Below are positions 33,086-41,946 of a DNA stretch of 64,000 nt, one piece after another (position 1 is the first letter of the stretch; every line of letters begins with the position of its first letter). The stretch spans positions 3,348,001 to 3,412,000 of the forward strand of contig NZ_RJKE01000001.1 in assembly GCF_003751225.1 (NCBI RefSeq), read 5' to 3'. The notes under the pieces are model-generated. The model saw only the letters and a list, made by a program, of their open reading frames with translations, did not search any database and was not told where the DNA came from. The translations under genes and the position numbers were made by a program. The stretch is from Actinocorallia herbida (GTDB taxonomy: Bacteria > Actinomycetota > Actinomycetes > Streptosporangiales > Streptosporangiaceae).

Positions 33086-34366
33086 TCAGGCGCGCCCGAG
33101 AAGGCGGGCGGGGTCGTCGGTGGGGGTGAAGGCCACGGGCATCCGGGTGAAGCCGGTGACGCTGGTGTCGGCGATCCAGTCGGGCTCGCCGGCTTCGGTC
33201 CGGTGCAGGTCGGGGAAGGCCTTCAGCACCCGCGGGATCAGGGTGGCCAGCTCCAGCCGGGCGAGGCCGCGGCCCAGGCACAGGTGGATGCCGGTGCCGA
33301 GCGCCAGGTGGTCGTTGGGGGTGCGGGTGATGTCGAACCGGTGCGGGTCGGGAAAGACCGTCTCGTCCTTGTTGGCCGAGGCGAGCAGCCCGATCACCCA
33401 GTCGCCCGCGCGGATCCGCCGGCCGTGCAGGTCGAGGTCCTCGTTCGCGATGCGCAGCCGGTTCTTGGCCGGGGTCGTCCAGCGCAGCGCCTCCTCGATC
33501 ATGGGGTTCACCAGATCGGGGTCGTTCATCAGCAGCTCGCGCTGGTCGGGGTTCGCCATGAACAGCCACAGGGCGACCGCCGCGGCGTTGCGGGTGGTCT
33601 CCAGGCCGCCGCCGATGAGGGTCACGAACCAGACGCGCATCTCATGGATGCTGAGCGGGTCGCCGTCCATCTCGAGGTTGCCGACGATCGTGGCGAAGTC
33701 GTCCTTGGGGTTCTTCCGCCGGTCCAGAGCCAGGTCGGTGCAGTAGTCGATGAGGCGCTTCTGGCCGTGCAGCGAGGTCTTGACCGGGTCGCCGTCGATC
33801 GTCCAGCGCGGGTCGGCGGCGGCCAGCCACTGCCAGGAAGCCTCGCGCAGCATCGGCCAGTCCTCCTTGGGGACGCCGAGCATCCTCAGGATGACGCGCA
33901 CGGGCAGTTCGGCGCAGAGGTCCTCCACGAGGTCGACCTGGCCGCGCGGCGCGGCGTCGGCGATGATCTCGTCGACGATCGCGGTGACGTCGTGGCCCAG
34001 CTTCTTGATCGCGGGCACGCTGAAGTGCTTGTTGATCGGCCTGCGGTAGGCGGTGTGCAGCGGCGGGTCGATCGTGGCGACATTGATGTCCCAGCCCTGG
34101 GCGTGCTGCTCCTCCGGGGTGCGGCGCTTCGGGCTGCGCGGCACCCGGGTGTCCCAGCGGGAGCTGAACCTCCCGTGGTCCAGCAGGTAGTTCTTGACGT
34201 CCTCGTGCCTGCTCAGCACCCAGTAGTTCCGGCCGAAGCTCTCGTCCTCGGCCCAGTGCACCGGGTCCTCGTCGCGCAGCGCTTTGAACGCGTCGTGATA
34301 GGCGGGGGTGGTGTACCAGGCGGCGTTGAGGATGTTGTTGTCGAGAGCCTTCCAATCCCTGCTCAC
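33086..34366 (-). CDS. Cytochrome P450
   Basis: This 426-residue P450 has the I-helix oxygen-activation motif GGGLETT, the K-helix ExxR (EEALRW) and the haem loop LGTGIHLCLGRGLARLE with the thiolate cysteine; the usual first Phe is Leu. GTG at 34366 is chosen because AAGGAG lies six bases before it; upstream ATGs at 34381 and 34474 lack a ribosome site. It resembles bacterial P450s of terpene or small-lipid hydroxylation (CYP1xx). It leads a six-gene operon with ferredoxin, reductase, HtaA-domain protein, alcohol dehydrogenase and aldolase. Confidence 0.92.
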   Translation of the reverse strand: MSRDWKALDNNILNAAWYTTPAYHDAFKALRDEDPVHWAEDESFGRNYWVLSRHEDVKNYLLDHGRFSSRWDTRVPRSPKRRTPEEQHAQGWDINVATIDPPLHTAYRRPINKHFSVPAIKKLGHDVTAIVDEIIADAAPRGQVDLVEDLCAELPVRVILRMLGVPKEDWPMLREASWQWLAAADPRWTIDGDPVKTSLHGQKRLIDYCTDLALDRRKNPKDDFATIVGNLEMDGDPLSIHEMRVWFVTLIGGGLETTRNAAAVALWLFMANPDQRELLMNDPDLVNPMIEEALRWTTPAKNRLRIANEDLDLHGRRIRAGDWVIGLLASANKDETVFPDPHRFDITRTPNDHLALGTGIHLCLGRGLARLELATLIPRVLKAFPDLHRTEAGEPDWIADTSVTGFTRMPVAFTPTDDPARLLGRA

Positions 34367-34676
34367 GGCGGGCTCCTTCATGACGTGCGGGGTGGTGCCG
34401 CGGGTCCCGATCCGGGCCGCGGCCATGACGTGGGCCACAGTCTGGACAGGCATCACCCAATACGTCCAATACATCTGTTAAGAGTTACTTATGTATCAAA
34501 CTCATTAGATGGCCGAATGATCGCCAGGCTACTTGGGAAGACCCGTTAAATATGCATTACGCTCATGTTTCAAGTGTCAAATATCTATTGGACGCACTGT
34601 GACGCGCGCCTCTTGACTGAGGTCGCCGGACGGCACCCCGACCGCCGGCGAGACACGACGACGAGGAGAACTGATC
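34367..34676. promoter_or_regulatory. Divergent control region between P450 and SDR operons
   Basis: These 310 bases are more AT-rich than their surroundings. CGTCCAATA at 34463-34471 is exactly repeated in inverted orientation as TATTGGACG at 34586-34594, 97 bp upstream of the P450 start and 83 bp upstream of the SDR start. The pair looks like one operator half per divergent promoter. No regulator gene is adjacent. Confidence 0.55.
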
Positions 34677-35507
34677 ATGGCCGGACGCATGGAGGGCAAG
34701 GTCGCTTTCATCACCGGGGCGGCCCGCGGGCAGGGCCGCAGCCACGCGGTGCGGTTCGCCGAGGAGGGCGCCGACATCATCGCGGTCGACCTCTGTGAGG
34801 ACATCGCGTCGGTGCCGTACCCGCTGGCGACCGAGGAGGACCTGAAGGAGACCGTCCGCCTCGTCGAGGCCACGGGCCGCCGGATCCACGCGGTGAAGGC
34901 GGACGTCCGTGACATCGACGGCCTCAGGAAGGCCCTCGACGAGGGCGTCGCGGCCCTCGGCAGGCTCGACTTCGTCAGCGCCAACGCGGGCATCGTCAGC
35001 GGCTTCGTGAAGGCCGACGTGCTGGAGCAGCAGACCTGGCTCGACATGATCGACGTCAACCTGACCGGCGTCTGGAACACCTGCAAGATCGCCATCCCGC
35101 ACCTCAAGGCCGCGGGCGCGGGCTCGATGGTGCTCACCAGCTCGGTGATGGGCCTGTCGGTCGCGGAGAACACCGTGCACTACGCGACGGCCAAGCACGG
35201 CGTCGTCGGCCTCATGAAGGCGCTCGCGCTGGAGCTCGCGCCGCATCGGATCCGGGTCAACAGCGTCCACCCGACGACGCTGGCCAGCGACATGACCTTC
35301 AACCAGCCGACCTACGACATCTTCCGCCCCGACCTGGAGCAGCCCACCAAGGAGGACTTCCTGGTCGCCGCCGCCACGCTCAACCCGATGCCCGGCGACC
35401 TCATCGAGGACATCGACATCACCAACGCGCTGCTGTTCCTGGCCTCCGACGAGGCCCGCTACATCACCGGCGTGGCCCTGCCCGTCGACGCCGGCAACCT
35501 GCTCTAA
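34677..35507 (+). CDS. Short-chain dehydrogenase, mycofactocin-coupled type
   Basis: This 276-residue SDR opens with VAFITGAARGQGRSHAVRFAEEGADIIAVDLC, broken here as TGAARGQGRSHAVR plus AEEGADIIAVD, the signature of mycofactocin-associated carveol-type dehydrogenases. It has SANAG, catalytic Ser in LTSSVMG and Y-x3-K in HYATAKHG. These enzymes hold NAD tightly and pass hydride to mycofactocin instead of exchanging the cofactor. ACGAGGAGAA precedes the ATG. The mycofactocin biosynthesis genes are not in the window. It likely oxidises the alcohol made by the divergent P450. Confidence 0.9.
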   Translation: MAGRMEGKVAFITGAARGQGRSHAVRFAEEGADIIAVDLCEDIASVPYPLATEEDLKETVRLVEATGRRIHAVKADVRDIDGLRKALDEGVAALGRLDFVSANAGIVSGFVKADVLEQQTWLDMIDVNLTGVWNTCKIAIPHLKAAGAGSMVLTSSVMGLSVAENTVHYATAKHGVVGLMKALALELAPHRIRVNSVHPTTLASDMTFNQPTYDIFRPDLEQPTKEDFLVAAATLNPMPGDLIEDIDITNALLFLASDEARYITGVALPVDAGNLL

Positions 35508-35519
35508 GGATCAAGAAGC

Positions 35520-36950
35520 ATGACCCACCCCTACCGTTTCACCATCGGCGGCGCACAGGTCTCCGGTGAGCAGACCTTCGACGTCGTCAACCCGAGCACC
35601 GGCGAGGTGTTCGCCCAGGCGCCCGCCGCCACCGCGGCGCACGTGGACGCGGCCTTCGACGCCGCGCAGCGGGCGTTCCCCGCCTGGGCCGCCGACGCCG
35701 CGGCCCGCCGCAAGGCGCTGCACGCCGTCGCCGACGCGACCGAGGCCGCCGTCGACGAGGTCGCGCACGTCCTCTCGCTGGAGAACGGCAAGCCGTTCAC
35801 CGACTCCCAGTGGGAGATCAAGGCGGCCGCCGCGTGGTTCCGCTACTACGCGGACTTCGAGCTGGCGCCCGAGGAGATCGTCCAGGACGGCTACCGCGCG
35901 ACGGTCTTCCGGCGGCCCCTCGGCGTCGTCGCGGCGATCAAGCCGTGGAACACGCCGCTCATCCAGTTCGCCTGGCCGGTGGCGCCGGCGCTGCGCGCGG
36001 GCAACACCATCGTGCTCAAGCCGTCGCCGTTCACCCCGCTGTCGACGCTGCTGCTCGCCGAGCGCGTCGCCGGCGCGGCCCCGGCCGGGGTGATCAACGT
36101 CGTCGCCGGGCCCGACCCGCTGGGCGCCGCGCTCACCGGGCACCCGGTGCCGCGCAAGGTCAGCTTCACCGGCTCCACGGCGACCGGCCGGAAGGTGGCC
36201 CAGGCCGCCGCGGCCGACCTGAAGAGGTTCACCCTCGAGCTCGGCGGCAACGACGCGGCCCTGGTGCTGCCCGACGCGGACATCGCGACGGTCGCGCCCG
36301 GGGTCTTCTGGGCGGCGTTCATGAACAACGGCCAGATCTGCGGTGCCGTCAAGCGCGTGTACGTGCACGAGAGCAGGCAGGCCGAACTCGTCGAAGCCCT
36401 CGCGGACATTGCACGGTCCGTGAAGATCGGCGAGCCGTGGGACGAGGGCGTCCAGCTCGGCCCGGTCTCCACCCGGCCGCAGTTCGAGCGGGTCACCTCC
36501 CTGCTGTCCGACGCCCTGGCGAACGGCGCCCGCGCGGCCTCCGGCGGGGCGCCCCTGGACCGGCCCGGCTTCTTCCTCCCTCCGACGATCCTCGACCACG
36601 TCGACGACGGCCTGGCCATCGTCGACGAGGAGCAGTTCGGCCCGGTGCTCCCCGTCGTCTCCTACCAGACCGTGGACGACGCGGTGGCCCGCGCCAACAA
36701 CTCCCCGTACGGCCTGGACGCCTCGGTCTGGGGCGCCGACACCGAACTGGCGACCCGCGTCGCGACCCGGCTGGAGGCCGGCGTCGTCACGGTGAACCAG
36801 CACTCGTTCGGCGCCCGCCCCGACCTGCCCTACGGCGGCCACAAGGCCAGTGGCTTCGGCGTCGAGAACGGGCACTGGGGCATCGAGGAGTACACCCAGA
36901 TCCAGGCCATCGGCAACCCCGAGGCCGCCCCCCGCCCGTCCTCCGACTGA
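35520..36950 (+). CDS. Aldehyde dehydrogenase (NAD-dependent)
   Basis: This 476-residue aldehyde dehydrogenase has IKPWNTPL, the cofactor motif SFTGSTATGRKV, general base Glu in LELGGND and catalytic Cys in NNGQICGAVKRVYV. It is 12 bp after the SDR gene and almost certainly cotranscribed. The pair would convert an alcohol via its aldehyde to the acid, following P450 hydroxylation. A hairpin lies 48 bp after the stop. Confidence 0.92.
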   Translation: MTHPYRFTIGGAQVSGEQTFDVVNPSTGEVFAQAPAATAAHVDAAFDAAQRAFPAWAADAAARRKALHAVADATEAAVDEVAHVLSLENGKPFTDSQWEIKAAAAWFRYYADFELAPEEIVQDGYRATVFRRPLGVVAAIKPWNTPLIQFAWPVAPALRAGNTIVLKPSPFTPLSTLLLAERVAGAAPAGVINVVAGPDPLGAALTGHPVPRKVSFTGSTATGRKVAQAAAADLKRFTLELGGNDAALVLPDADIATVAPGVFWAAFMNNGQICGAVKRVYVHESRQAELVEALADIARSVKIGEPWDEGVQLGPVSTRPQFERVTSLLSDALANGARAASGGAPLDRPGFFLPPTILDHVDDGLAIVDEEQFGPVLPVVSYQTVDDAVARANNSPYGLDASVWGADTELATRVATRLEAGVVTVNQHSFGARPDLPYGGHKASGFGVENGHWGIEEYTQIQAIGNPEAAPRPSSD

Positions 36951-36998
36951 CGGGTCCGCTCCACCTGCGAAGGACGACGCGCAGGGACCGTTCCTGAG

Positions 36999-37030
36999 CA
37001 CTGTCCCGGGGTGTCCCCCCGGGGTCAGTG
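36999..37030 (+). terminator. Hairpin after the aldehyde dehydrogenase
   Basis: CACTG...CAGTG forms the outer stem and CCCGGGG...CCCCGGGG the inner stem, with one mismatch and a bulge. It is followed by TGTCTGTCC rather than a T run. Position at the end of the SDR-ALDH operon supports a terminator. Confidence 0.55.
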
Positions 37031-37072
37031 TGTCTGTCCCGAACGGTGCTGGACAGACTTGCCCCCCTGCTT

Positions 37073-37808
37073 TCACACACCCGGTGGAGCAGCGGACCGT
37101 GTCCGCCCTCCGATCCGGGCCGGGCGGGGTTCCTCACACCCGGGGTCGTGGTGTCGGGCCTGGGCGGTCCGATGCCCCGCATCATCACTCCGGTGGTGCG
37201 GGGGCGGTGCCGTCCGTCGCCGGGCCCCATGGCCTTGGGCGCGCCGTCCGATCACGAGGCTCGCTGCCTCATGTCGGCTGGTCTTGATCTTGCGCGTGCT
37301 GGTGGCCTGCTGCCAATACCGCGCTCCCCACCGGCTGGTGTAGGCCGCGTCGACCGCCACCAACGCGATCGCGTGTTCGGCGGCCATCGACACCAGGCGG
37401 GCCTTCAACCGGCCCGTCGGGATCCCGTGAACGACCCGGCGCAGACGCCGTCTGCCGTGCCTCTCGCGGGTTTTGACGTCACCGAAGTCGAGATCCTCGA
37501 TGGCGATTGCCGCGACTTTGAGCACCCGCGCCCAGTGCAGAAGCCGGGTGAGGGCGTGGCGGAGTTGCGCATCACGGTGCGAGGCGCTATCCGATGACGC
37601 TCCGCCCACCGCTGTGCGCTGTGGCCAAGCCCGTCACCGCAGCGGACCTTGAGGTCCCGGGATGCGAGGGATCCCAGATGTGCGCCCGGCGCAGCACCTC
37701 CTCGTCGGCCGCGGTGAGGTCTTTCAGGCGGGTCCGCACCGACACACCACAAGCCTCCGCAACCAGAAACGGCGCGGCCATCGACCGCAGCGGCATCGAC
37801 ACACCCAC
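37073..37808 (-). pseudogene. Degenerate TnpB-like (IS605 OrfB-related) transposase remnant
   Basis: Pieces of an actinobacterial TnpB-related protein appear in three different frames. An N-terminal piece with VRTRLKDLTAADEEVL is at about 37690-37750. A second piece with HLGSLASRDLKVRCGDGLGH and QRWAERH is at about 37610-37680. The C-terminal piece has IEDLDF (RuvC II region), IPTGRLKARLVSMAAEH and AYTSRWGARYW, then ASLVIGRRAQGHGARRR. The large middle section with the first RuvC aspartate is missing, and two frameshifts are needed. There is no zinc finger in the C-terminal piece. It cannot make a working nuclease. Confidence 0.75.
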
Positions 37809-38083
37809 AGCAGACGACCCCCTTCACCTGGCCGAAGTCACCGAACGTGACCGATCGAGAACCTACTCCCAGCGCCGGGGCCATGTCCGGGGAATCGGAC
37901 AACACACAATCCACGCCATGCCGCCGGAACCAGCGGCCACACCCCGACCCGGCGACACGACGACCAGCACCACCGACACCACGCACACGACCTTGTGGAC
38001 GCTTCCGAACACTCCTGAACACTCAACGGGCAACAGTTCAACACCCCTCGCCCGGGGCCCCTGCGCGTCTCGCGTTCCCGGGC
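37809..38083. other. Intergenic region with no recognisable gene
   Basis: These 275 bases upstream of the TnpB-like remnant and downstream of the LysR gene show no coding pattern, strong hairpin or terminal inverted repeat matching the other side of the remnant. Confidence 0.4.
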
Positions 38084-38983
38084 TCAGCCGGTGATGGAGA
38101 CGTAGCTTCGCTTGAGCTCGGTCTTCATCCGGGCGGCGAAGGGGGAGAGGTCGAGGCCCTTCAGGGAGAAGAAGTAGACGGGGGCGGGCTGGGTGGGGAC
38201 GTCCACCGGGAGCTGGACCAGGCGGCCGGTGCGGTCGCCGAAGGTGGAGACCATGAGGGCGTCGGACTCGGAGACGATGTCCACGAGCAGGCCGTAGTTG
38301 TCGATCTGGAGGCGGGCGGTGAGGAGGTCGTACAGGCGCTCGTCGTCGAGGGTCGGCACGATGCTGCGGTTCCACGCCTCGCCGGCCGCGACGAGGTAGC
38401 CCGCGATGTCGTCGAGGTCGACGTGTTCGCGTCCGGCGAGCGGGTGCGCGGGCCTGACCCACAGGCGGGCCGAGGCGGTGCCGAACAGCTCCTGGCGGAC
38501 GCGCGGGGAGACGCCCCCCGCGGGCTCCTGGCCGACATAGAAGTCGAGGTCGCCGTGCAGGAGCAGCCGCGTCATCTCGGCGGGCGACTCGGTGACCACG
38601 CTCACCGCCGACGGCCGTCCGGCGACCGAGATGAGCGAGCCGAGCATCCCCGGCAGCAGCACCGACGCCAGCATCGGCCCCATCCCGACCGCGATCCGCT
38701 CCGCGGCGTCCCGCTCCCCCTGCCCGAGCTCCCGCTCGACCTCCGCGGCCCGCCGCAGCAGCTCCTGCGTCCGCCCCAGGATGCGCTGCCCGGCGTCCGT
38801 GAGCTGAAGCCCCTTCCGCCCGCGCTCCCGCTCGATCAGCGTCACCCCGTACTGCTTCTCCAGCGCCTGGATGTTCCGCGTCAGCGCCGACTGCGACAGA
38901 TGCAGCTCCTCCGCCGCCCGCCCGTAACTCCCCGTGCGCACCAGCACCGCGAACTGATGCAACTTGTGCAGGTCCAACATCAC
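38084..38983 (-). CDS. LysR-family transcriptional regulator
   Basis: This 299-residue protein has the LysR winged helix in residues 1-65 (LHKLHQFAVLVRTGSYGRAAEELHLS as LHQFAVLVRTGSYGRAAEEL, then SQSALTRNIQALEKQYGV) and a C-terminal periplasmic-binding-like effector domain. The next gene upstream on the same strand is a flavin monooxygenase, separated by 78 bp. LysR regulators usually control a divergent neighbour, but no divergent gene is intact here because the TnpB-like remnant lies downstream. Confidence 0.92.
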   Translation of the reverse strand: MMLDLHKLHQFAVLVRTGSYGRAAEELHLSQSALTRNIQALEKQYGVTLIERERGRKGLQLTDAGQRILGRTQELLRRAAEVERELGQGERDAAERIAVGMGPMLASVLLPGMLGSLISVAGRPSAVSVVTESPAEMTRLLLHGDLDFYVGQEPAGGVSPRVRQELFGTASARLWVRPAHPLAGREHVDLDDIAGYLVAAGEAWNRSIVPTLDDERLYDLLTARLQIDNYGLLVDIVSESDALMVSTFGDRTGRLVQLPVDVPTQPAPVYFFSLKGLDLSPFAARMKTELKRSYVSITG

Positions 38984-39061
38984 CGCAGCGTACCGGCCCG
39001 ACCGCCCGGTGCGAGCGCCCCGCCGGCCGGGCGGGATCCCGCAGGGCCTGCGCGGACCCGG

Positions 39062-40327
39062 TCAGCGGTCTGCCGGGTGCTTCGCCGGGGGTCGAGGGCG
39101 GGAAGGGCGGCGGGCCCAGGTGGGGGCGTGTTCGGGGAGGAGACCTACGCCTACGAGGTAGGCGGGGACGACGGAGAGGGCCGGGAAACGGGCCACGACG
39201 GCGAGGAGCCCGGCGGGTGGGGCGGCCGCCTGGCCGGTGAGGATCGGGGTGATGAGGCGGCGGTGGAGGAGGCGCTGGAGCGCCTGGACGGCGATGGTGG
39301 GGGCGAGGCGGCGGCGCTGGACGGAGGCGAGGTCGCGATCGGTGAGCCGGTGCCGGCGGAGGGGGCGGGCGAGACGCGTGGCCGCGGCGACGGCGTCCTG
39401 GACGGCGAGGTTGATGCCGACGCCGCCGACGGGGGACATGGCGTGCGCCGCGTCGCCGATGCACAGGAGGCCGGGGATGTGCCAGCGGTGCAGGCGGTTC
39501 ACCCGGACGTCGAGGTGCTTGACGTCGTCCATGGAGGTGAGCGCGTCGACTTCGGCGCCGGGCAGCAGCGTGGAGATGTCGCGGCGGAAGGCCTCGATGC
39601 CGCGGGTGCGCAGGTCGGCGTCGGTGCCCTTGAGGCCGAGGTAGGCGATCTGGAGGTAGCCCTCGCGGGGGATCGGGATGAGGGTCCGGCCGGGGGCGGT
39701 GCGGGGGGTGAGGGCGGGCAGGGTCTCGCCCGTGGTCGGGATACGGAACCACCAGGCGTCGATGGGGACGGGGTACTCGCGGACGGTGAGGCCCGCCTCC
39801 CGCCGCGCGAGGGACCAGCGGCCGTCGCACGCGACGGTGAGCTCGGCGCGCAGCTCGCCGGGCCCGTCCGGACCCTGGTAGCGGACGCCGGCGACCCGGC
39901 CGTCCTCGTGGACGAGCCCGGTGGCCTCGGTGTTCATGCGCAGCGAGAAGGTGGGCTCCTCCCGGGCGGCGTCGGCGAGCAGATCCAGAAGATCCCATTG
40001 GGGGACCATCGCGATGTACGGGTGGGCCATCCGCAGCTTGCTGAAGTCGGACAGGACGAGCCGCCTGCCGTCGCTCAGCGGGAACGCCGCCTGGCGGACC
40101 TTGCTGTGCGGGAGCGCCGCGAACCGTTCGCCCAGGCCGAGCTCGTCCAGCAGCCGCATGGTGCTGGGGTGGACGGTGTCGCCCCGGAAGTCCCGCAGGA
40201 AGTCCCCGTGCTTCTCCAGCACGGTGACCCGCACGCCCGCCCTGGCCAGCAGCAGCCCGAGCACCATCCCGGCCGGCCCCCCGCCGATGATCGCGCAGCC
40301 CGTCGTGCTCCCCGTGGCCCCGTCCAT
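39062..40327 (-). CDS. FAD-dependent monooxygenase (PHBH/UbiH-like)
   Basis: This 421-residue flavoprotein has CAIIGGGPAGMVLGLLLA (GxGxxG), the internal DG motif ACDGRWSLAR and the second FAD motif CIGDAAHAMSPVGGVGIN. These define class A flavin monooxygenases that hydroxylate aromatic or polyketide rings. ATG at 40327 puts the FAD motif near residue 10; the frame extends to 40390. The C-terminal 60 residues are hydrophobic and proline-rich. It lies between a serine hydrolase and a LysR regulator on the same strand. The substrate is unknown. Confidence 0.88.
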   Translation of the reverse strand: MDGATGSTTGCAIIGGGPAGMVLGLLLARAGVRVTVLEKHGDFLRDFRGDTVHPSTMRLLDELGLGERFAALPHSKVRQAAFPLSDGRRLVLSDFSKLRMAHPYIAMVPQWDLLDLLADAAREEPTFSLRMNTEATGLVHEDGRVAGVRYQGPDGPGELRAELTVACDGRWSLARREAGLTVREYPVPIDAWWFRIPTTGETLPALTPRTAPGRTLIPIPREGYLQIAYLGLKGTDADLRTRGIEAFRRDISTLLPGAEVDALTSMDDVKHLDVRVNRLHRWHIPGLLCIGDAAHAMSPVGGVGINLAVQDAVAAATRLARPLRRHRLTDRDLASVQRRRLAPTIAVQALQRLLHRRLITPILTGQAAAPPAGLLAVVARFPALSVVPAYLVGVGLLPEHAPTWARRPSRPRPPAKHPADR

Positions 40328-40396
40328 TCCCGCCCCCCGGTCGTCGTCGGCTCCCCTGAGGTGGTCGTGCCCCGGATCACCGGGTTTCACCGCATC

Positions 40397-41740
40397 TCAG
40401 CTGGTCGGAGTCGGAGAGGGGGTCGGGGCCAGGGAGAGGCCGGTGTAGATCTCGTCAAGGACGGTGGGGAGCAGGGCGATGGCCGTGGCCTTGCCGTCCA
40501 GGGACACGGTCAGGTTCGTCCAGACGACCAGGGTGACGTCGTTGGCCGTGTCGTGGCCGATGAAGGAGTTGAAGCCCGGGAGCTCACCGCCGTGGTAATG
40601 CATCGCGGCCTGGGGACCGAACCGCTGGTAGGCGATGCCGTAGCCGTATTTCTGCCCGTCGGGGGCGGCGGGGTCCTCCGGGCGGAGGCCGCCGATCCAG
40701 CGGCGCTGGGAGTCGGGATTCAGCACCTTTCCCGTGGTCAGTGCCCGGATCCAGGTGGCGAGGTCGGCGGCCGTGGAGACGGCGCCGCCGGCGGCGGTCG
40801 CGTAGGACGGGTTCTGGTGGGTGTAGTCGGTGGGCTGGAGCGTCCCGGCCTCGGCCGCGGCGCGCAGGGCGGCGGGGTACTGCTGGTCGACCAGGGCATA
40901 GGAGGTGCCGCCGTACATGTAGCCGTGGGAGTAGGGGGCCGGGAGCGAGGTGTCGGTGGGGGCGGGCAGCGACGTGCGCCGGAGGCCGAGCGGGCGGAGC
41001 AGCCGGTCCTCGAACTGCCGGGCCAGGGGGCGTCCCCCGGCCTTCTCGGCGATCAGCCCCAGCAGCACGTAGTTGGTGTTGGAGTAGCCGTAGGACGTGC
41101 CGGGCGGGAACTCCGGCGGGTGCCGGAAAGCGAGGTCCAGCATTTCCTGCGGGGTGCGGGGCCTTTTCGGATGGGCGTCCAGGGACTTCGCCAGCGCGGG
41201 GGCGTCCGTGTAGTTGTAGAGGCCGCTGCGCATGGTGAGCAGCTGCTCGATCGTGATGTTCCGCCCGTTCGGCGTCTCCGGCACCCACGCCGACACCCGG
41301 TCGTCGAGGCGGAGCGCGCCGTCCTGGGCGAGGAGCAGGACCAGCGCCGATGTCAGGGTCTTGGTGTTCGAGGCGATCCGGAACGCGGTGTCCGCCGTCG
41401 GCGGCGTGCTCTTGCCTCGTTCGGTGGTGCCGGTCGCGGCGGTGAAGGCCCCCTGCGGGGTGCGCACCAGGACGACGGCCCCGGGCACGCGGAGCGCCTT
41501 GGCCGCGGTGTCCACGACGGCCTGGAACGCGGCGGGATCAATGGTCTTCAGTGCCGGGGGCCGGGGCGTCGAATTCCCCGGAACCGCCCTGTCCGGGCCG
41601 TTCGGGTGCGGGATCGCGGCAGCCCTGGAATCGACGCAGCCCGCGGTCAGGACGACGGCGCAGAAGGCCGCTCCGGCCCTGCGGCCGGCACGGGAGTTCC
41701 GGCACTTCTCCGCCTGGGAGATCCACATGGTGGGCACCAC
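40397..41740 (-). CDS. Serine beta-lactamase-like / D-Ala-D-Ala carboxypeptidase lipoprotein
   Basis: This protein of 443-447 residues has a lipobox (AVVLTAGC) after a basic N terminus, so it should be a membrane-anchored lipoprotein. The catalytic domain has S-x-x-K in SNTK, Y-x-N in YSN and a final HGG-like motif YHGGELPG, as in class C beta-lactamases and R61-type carboxypeptidases. Proline-rich ends flank the domain. The start may be ATG 41740 or 41728. It is divergent from the LAL regulator across about 200 bp. Confidence 0.9.
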   Translation of the reverse strand: MVPTMWISQAEKCRNSRAGRRAGAAFCAVVLTAGCVDSRAAAIPHPNGPDRAVPGNSTPRPPALKTIDPAAFQAVVDTAAKALRVPGAVVLVRTPQGAFTAATGTTERGKSTPPTADTAFRIASNTKTLTSALVLLLAQDGALRLDDRVSAWVPETPNGRNITIEQLLTMRSGLYNYTDAPALAKSLDAHPKRPRTPQEMLDLAFRHPPEFPPGTSYGYSNTNYVLLGLIAEKAGGRPLARQFEDRLLRPLGLRRTSLPAPTDTSLPAPYSHGYMYGGTSYALVDQQYPAALRAAAEAGTLQPTDYTHQNPSYATAAGGAVSTAADLATWIRALTTGKVLNPDSQRRWIGGLRPEDPAAPDGQKYGYGIAYQRFGPQAAMHYHGGELPGFNSFIGHDTANDVTLVVWTNLTVSLDGKATAIALLPTVLDEIYTGLSLAPTPSPTPTS

Positions 41741-41946
41741 CTGCCTGCCCGGGATCCGAGGCCGCTCTTTCGAGCGATATCAGCCAGACTGCGTGATTCA
41801 TCACTATTTTAGCAACCCGGCCACTGCCGACCCGCAGGGTGGTGCCGGGCCCGGGATGCGCCCGGGGCTGGAGGGTGAGATATTGCATCAGATGAACGTT
41901 CGTCCCGGTGTGACCGGCGTTGCGGTGTGTGGCAGGGGTGTCTGGC

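Noticed and set aside
34367-34474. P450 start at ATG 34474 or 34381
   Set aside because: Neither has a ribosome site. AAGGAG lies six bases before GTG 34366, which also gives the normal family length.
37073-37808. Active TnpB nuclease or nuclease-dead TnpB-derived regulator
   Set aside because: Two frameshifts and a large central deletion prevent a full product in any form.
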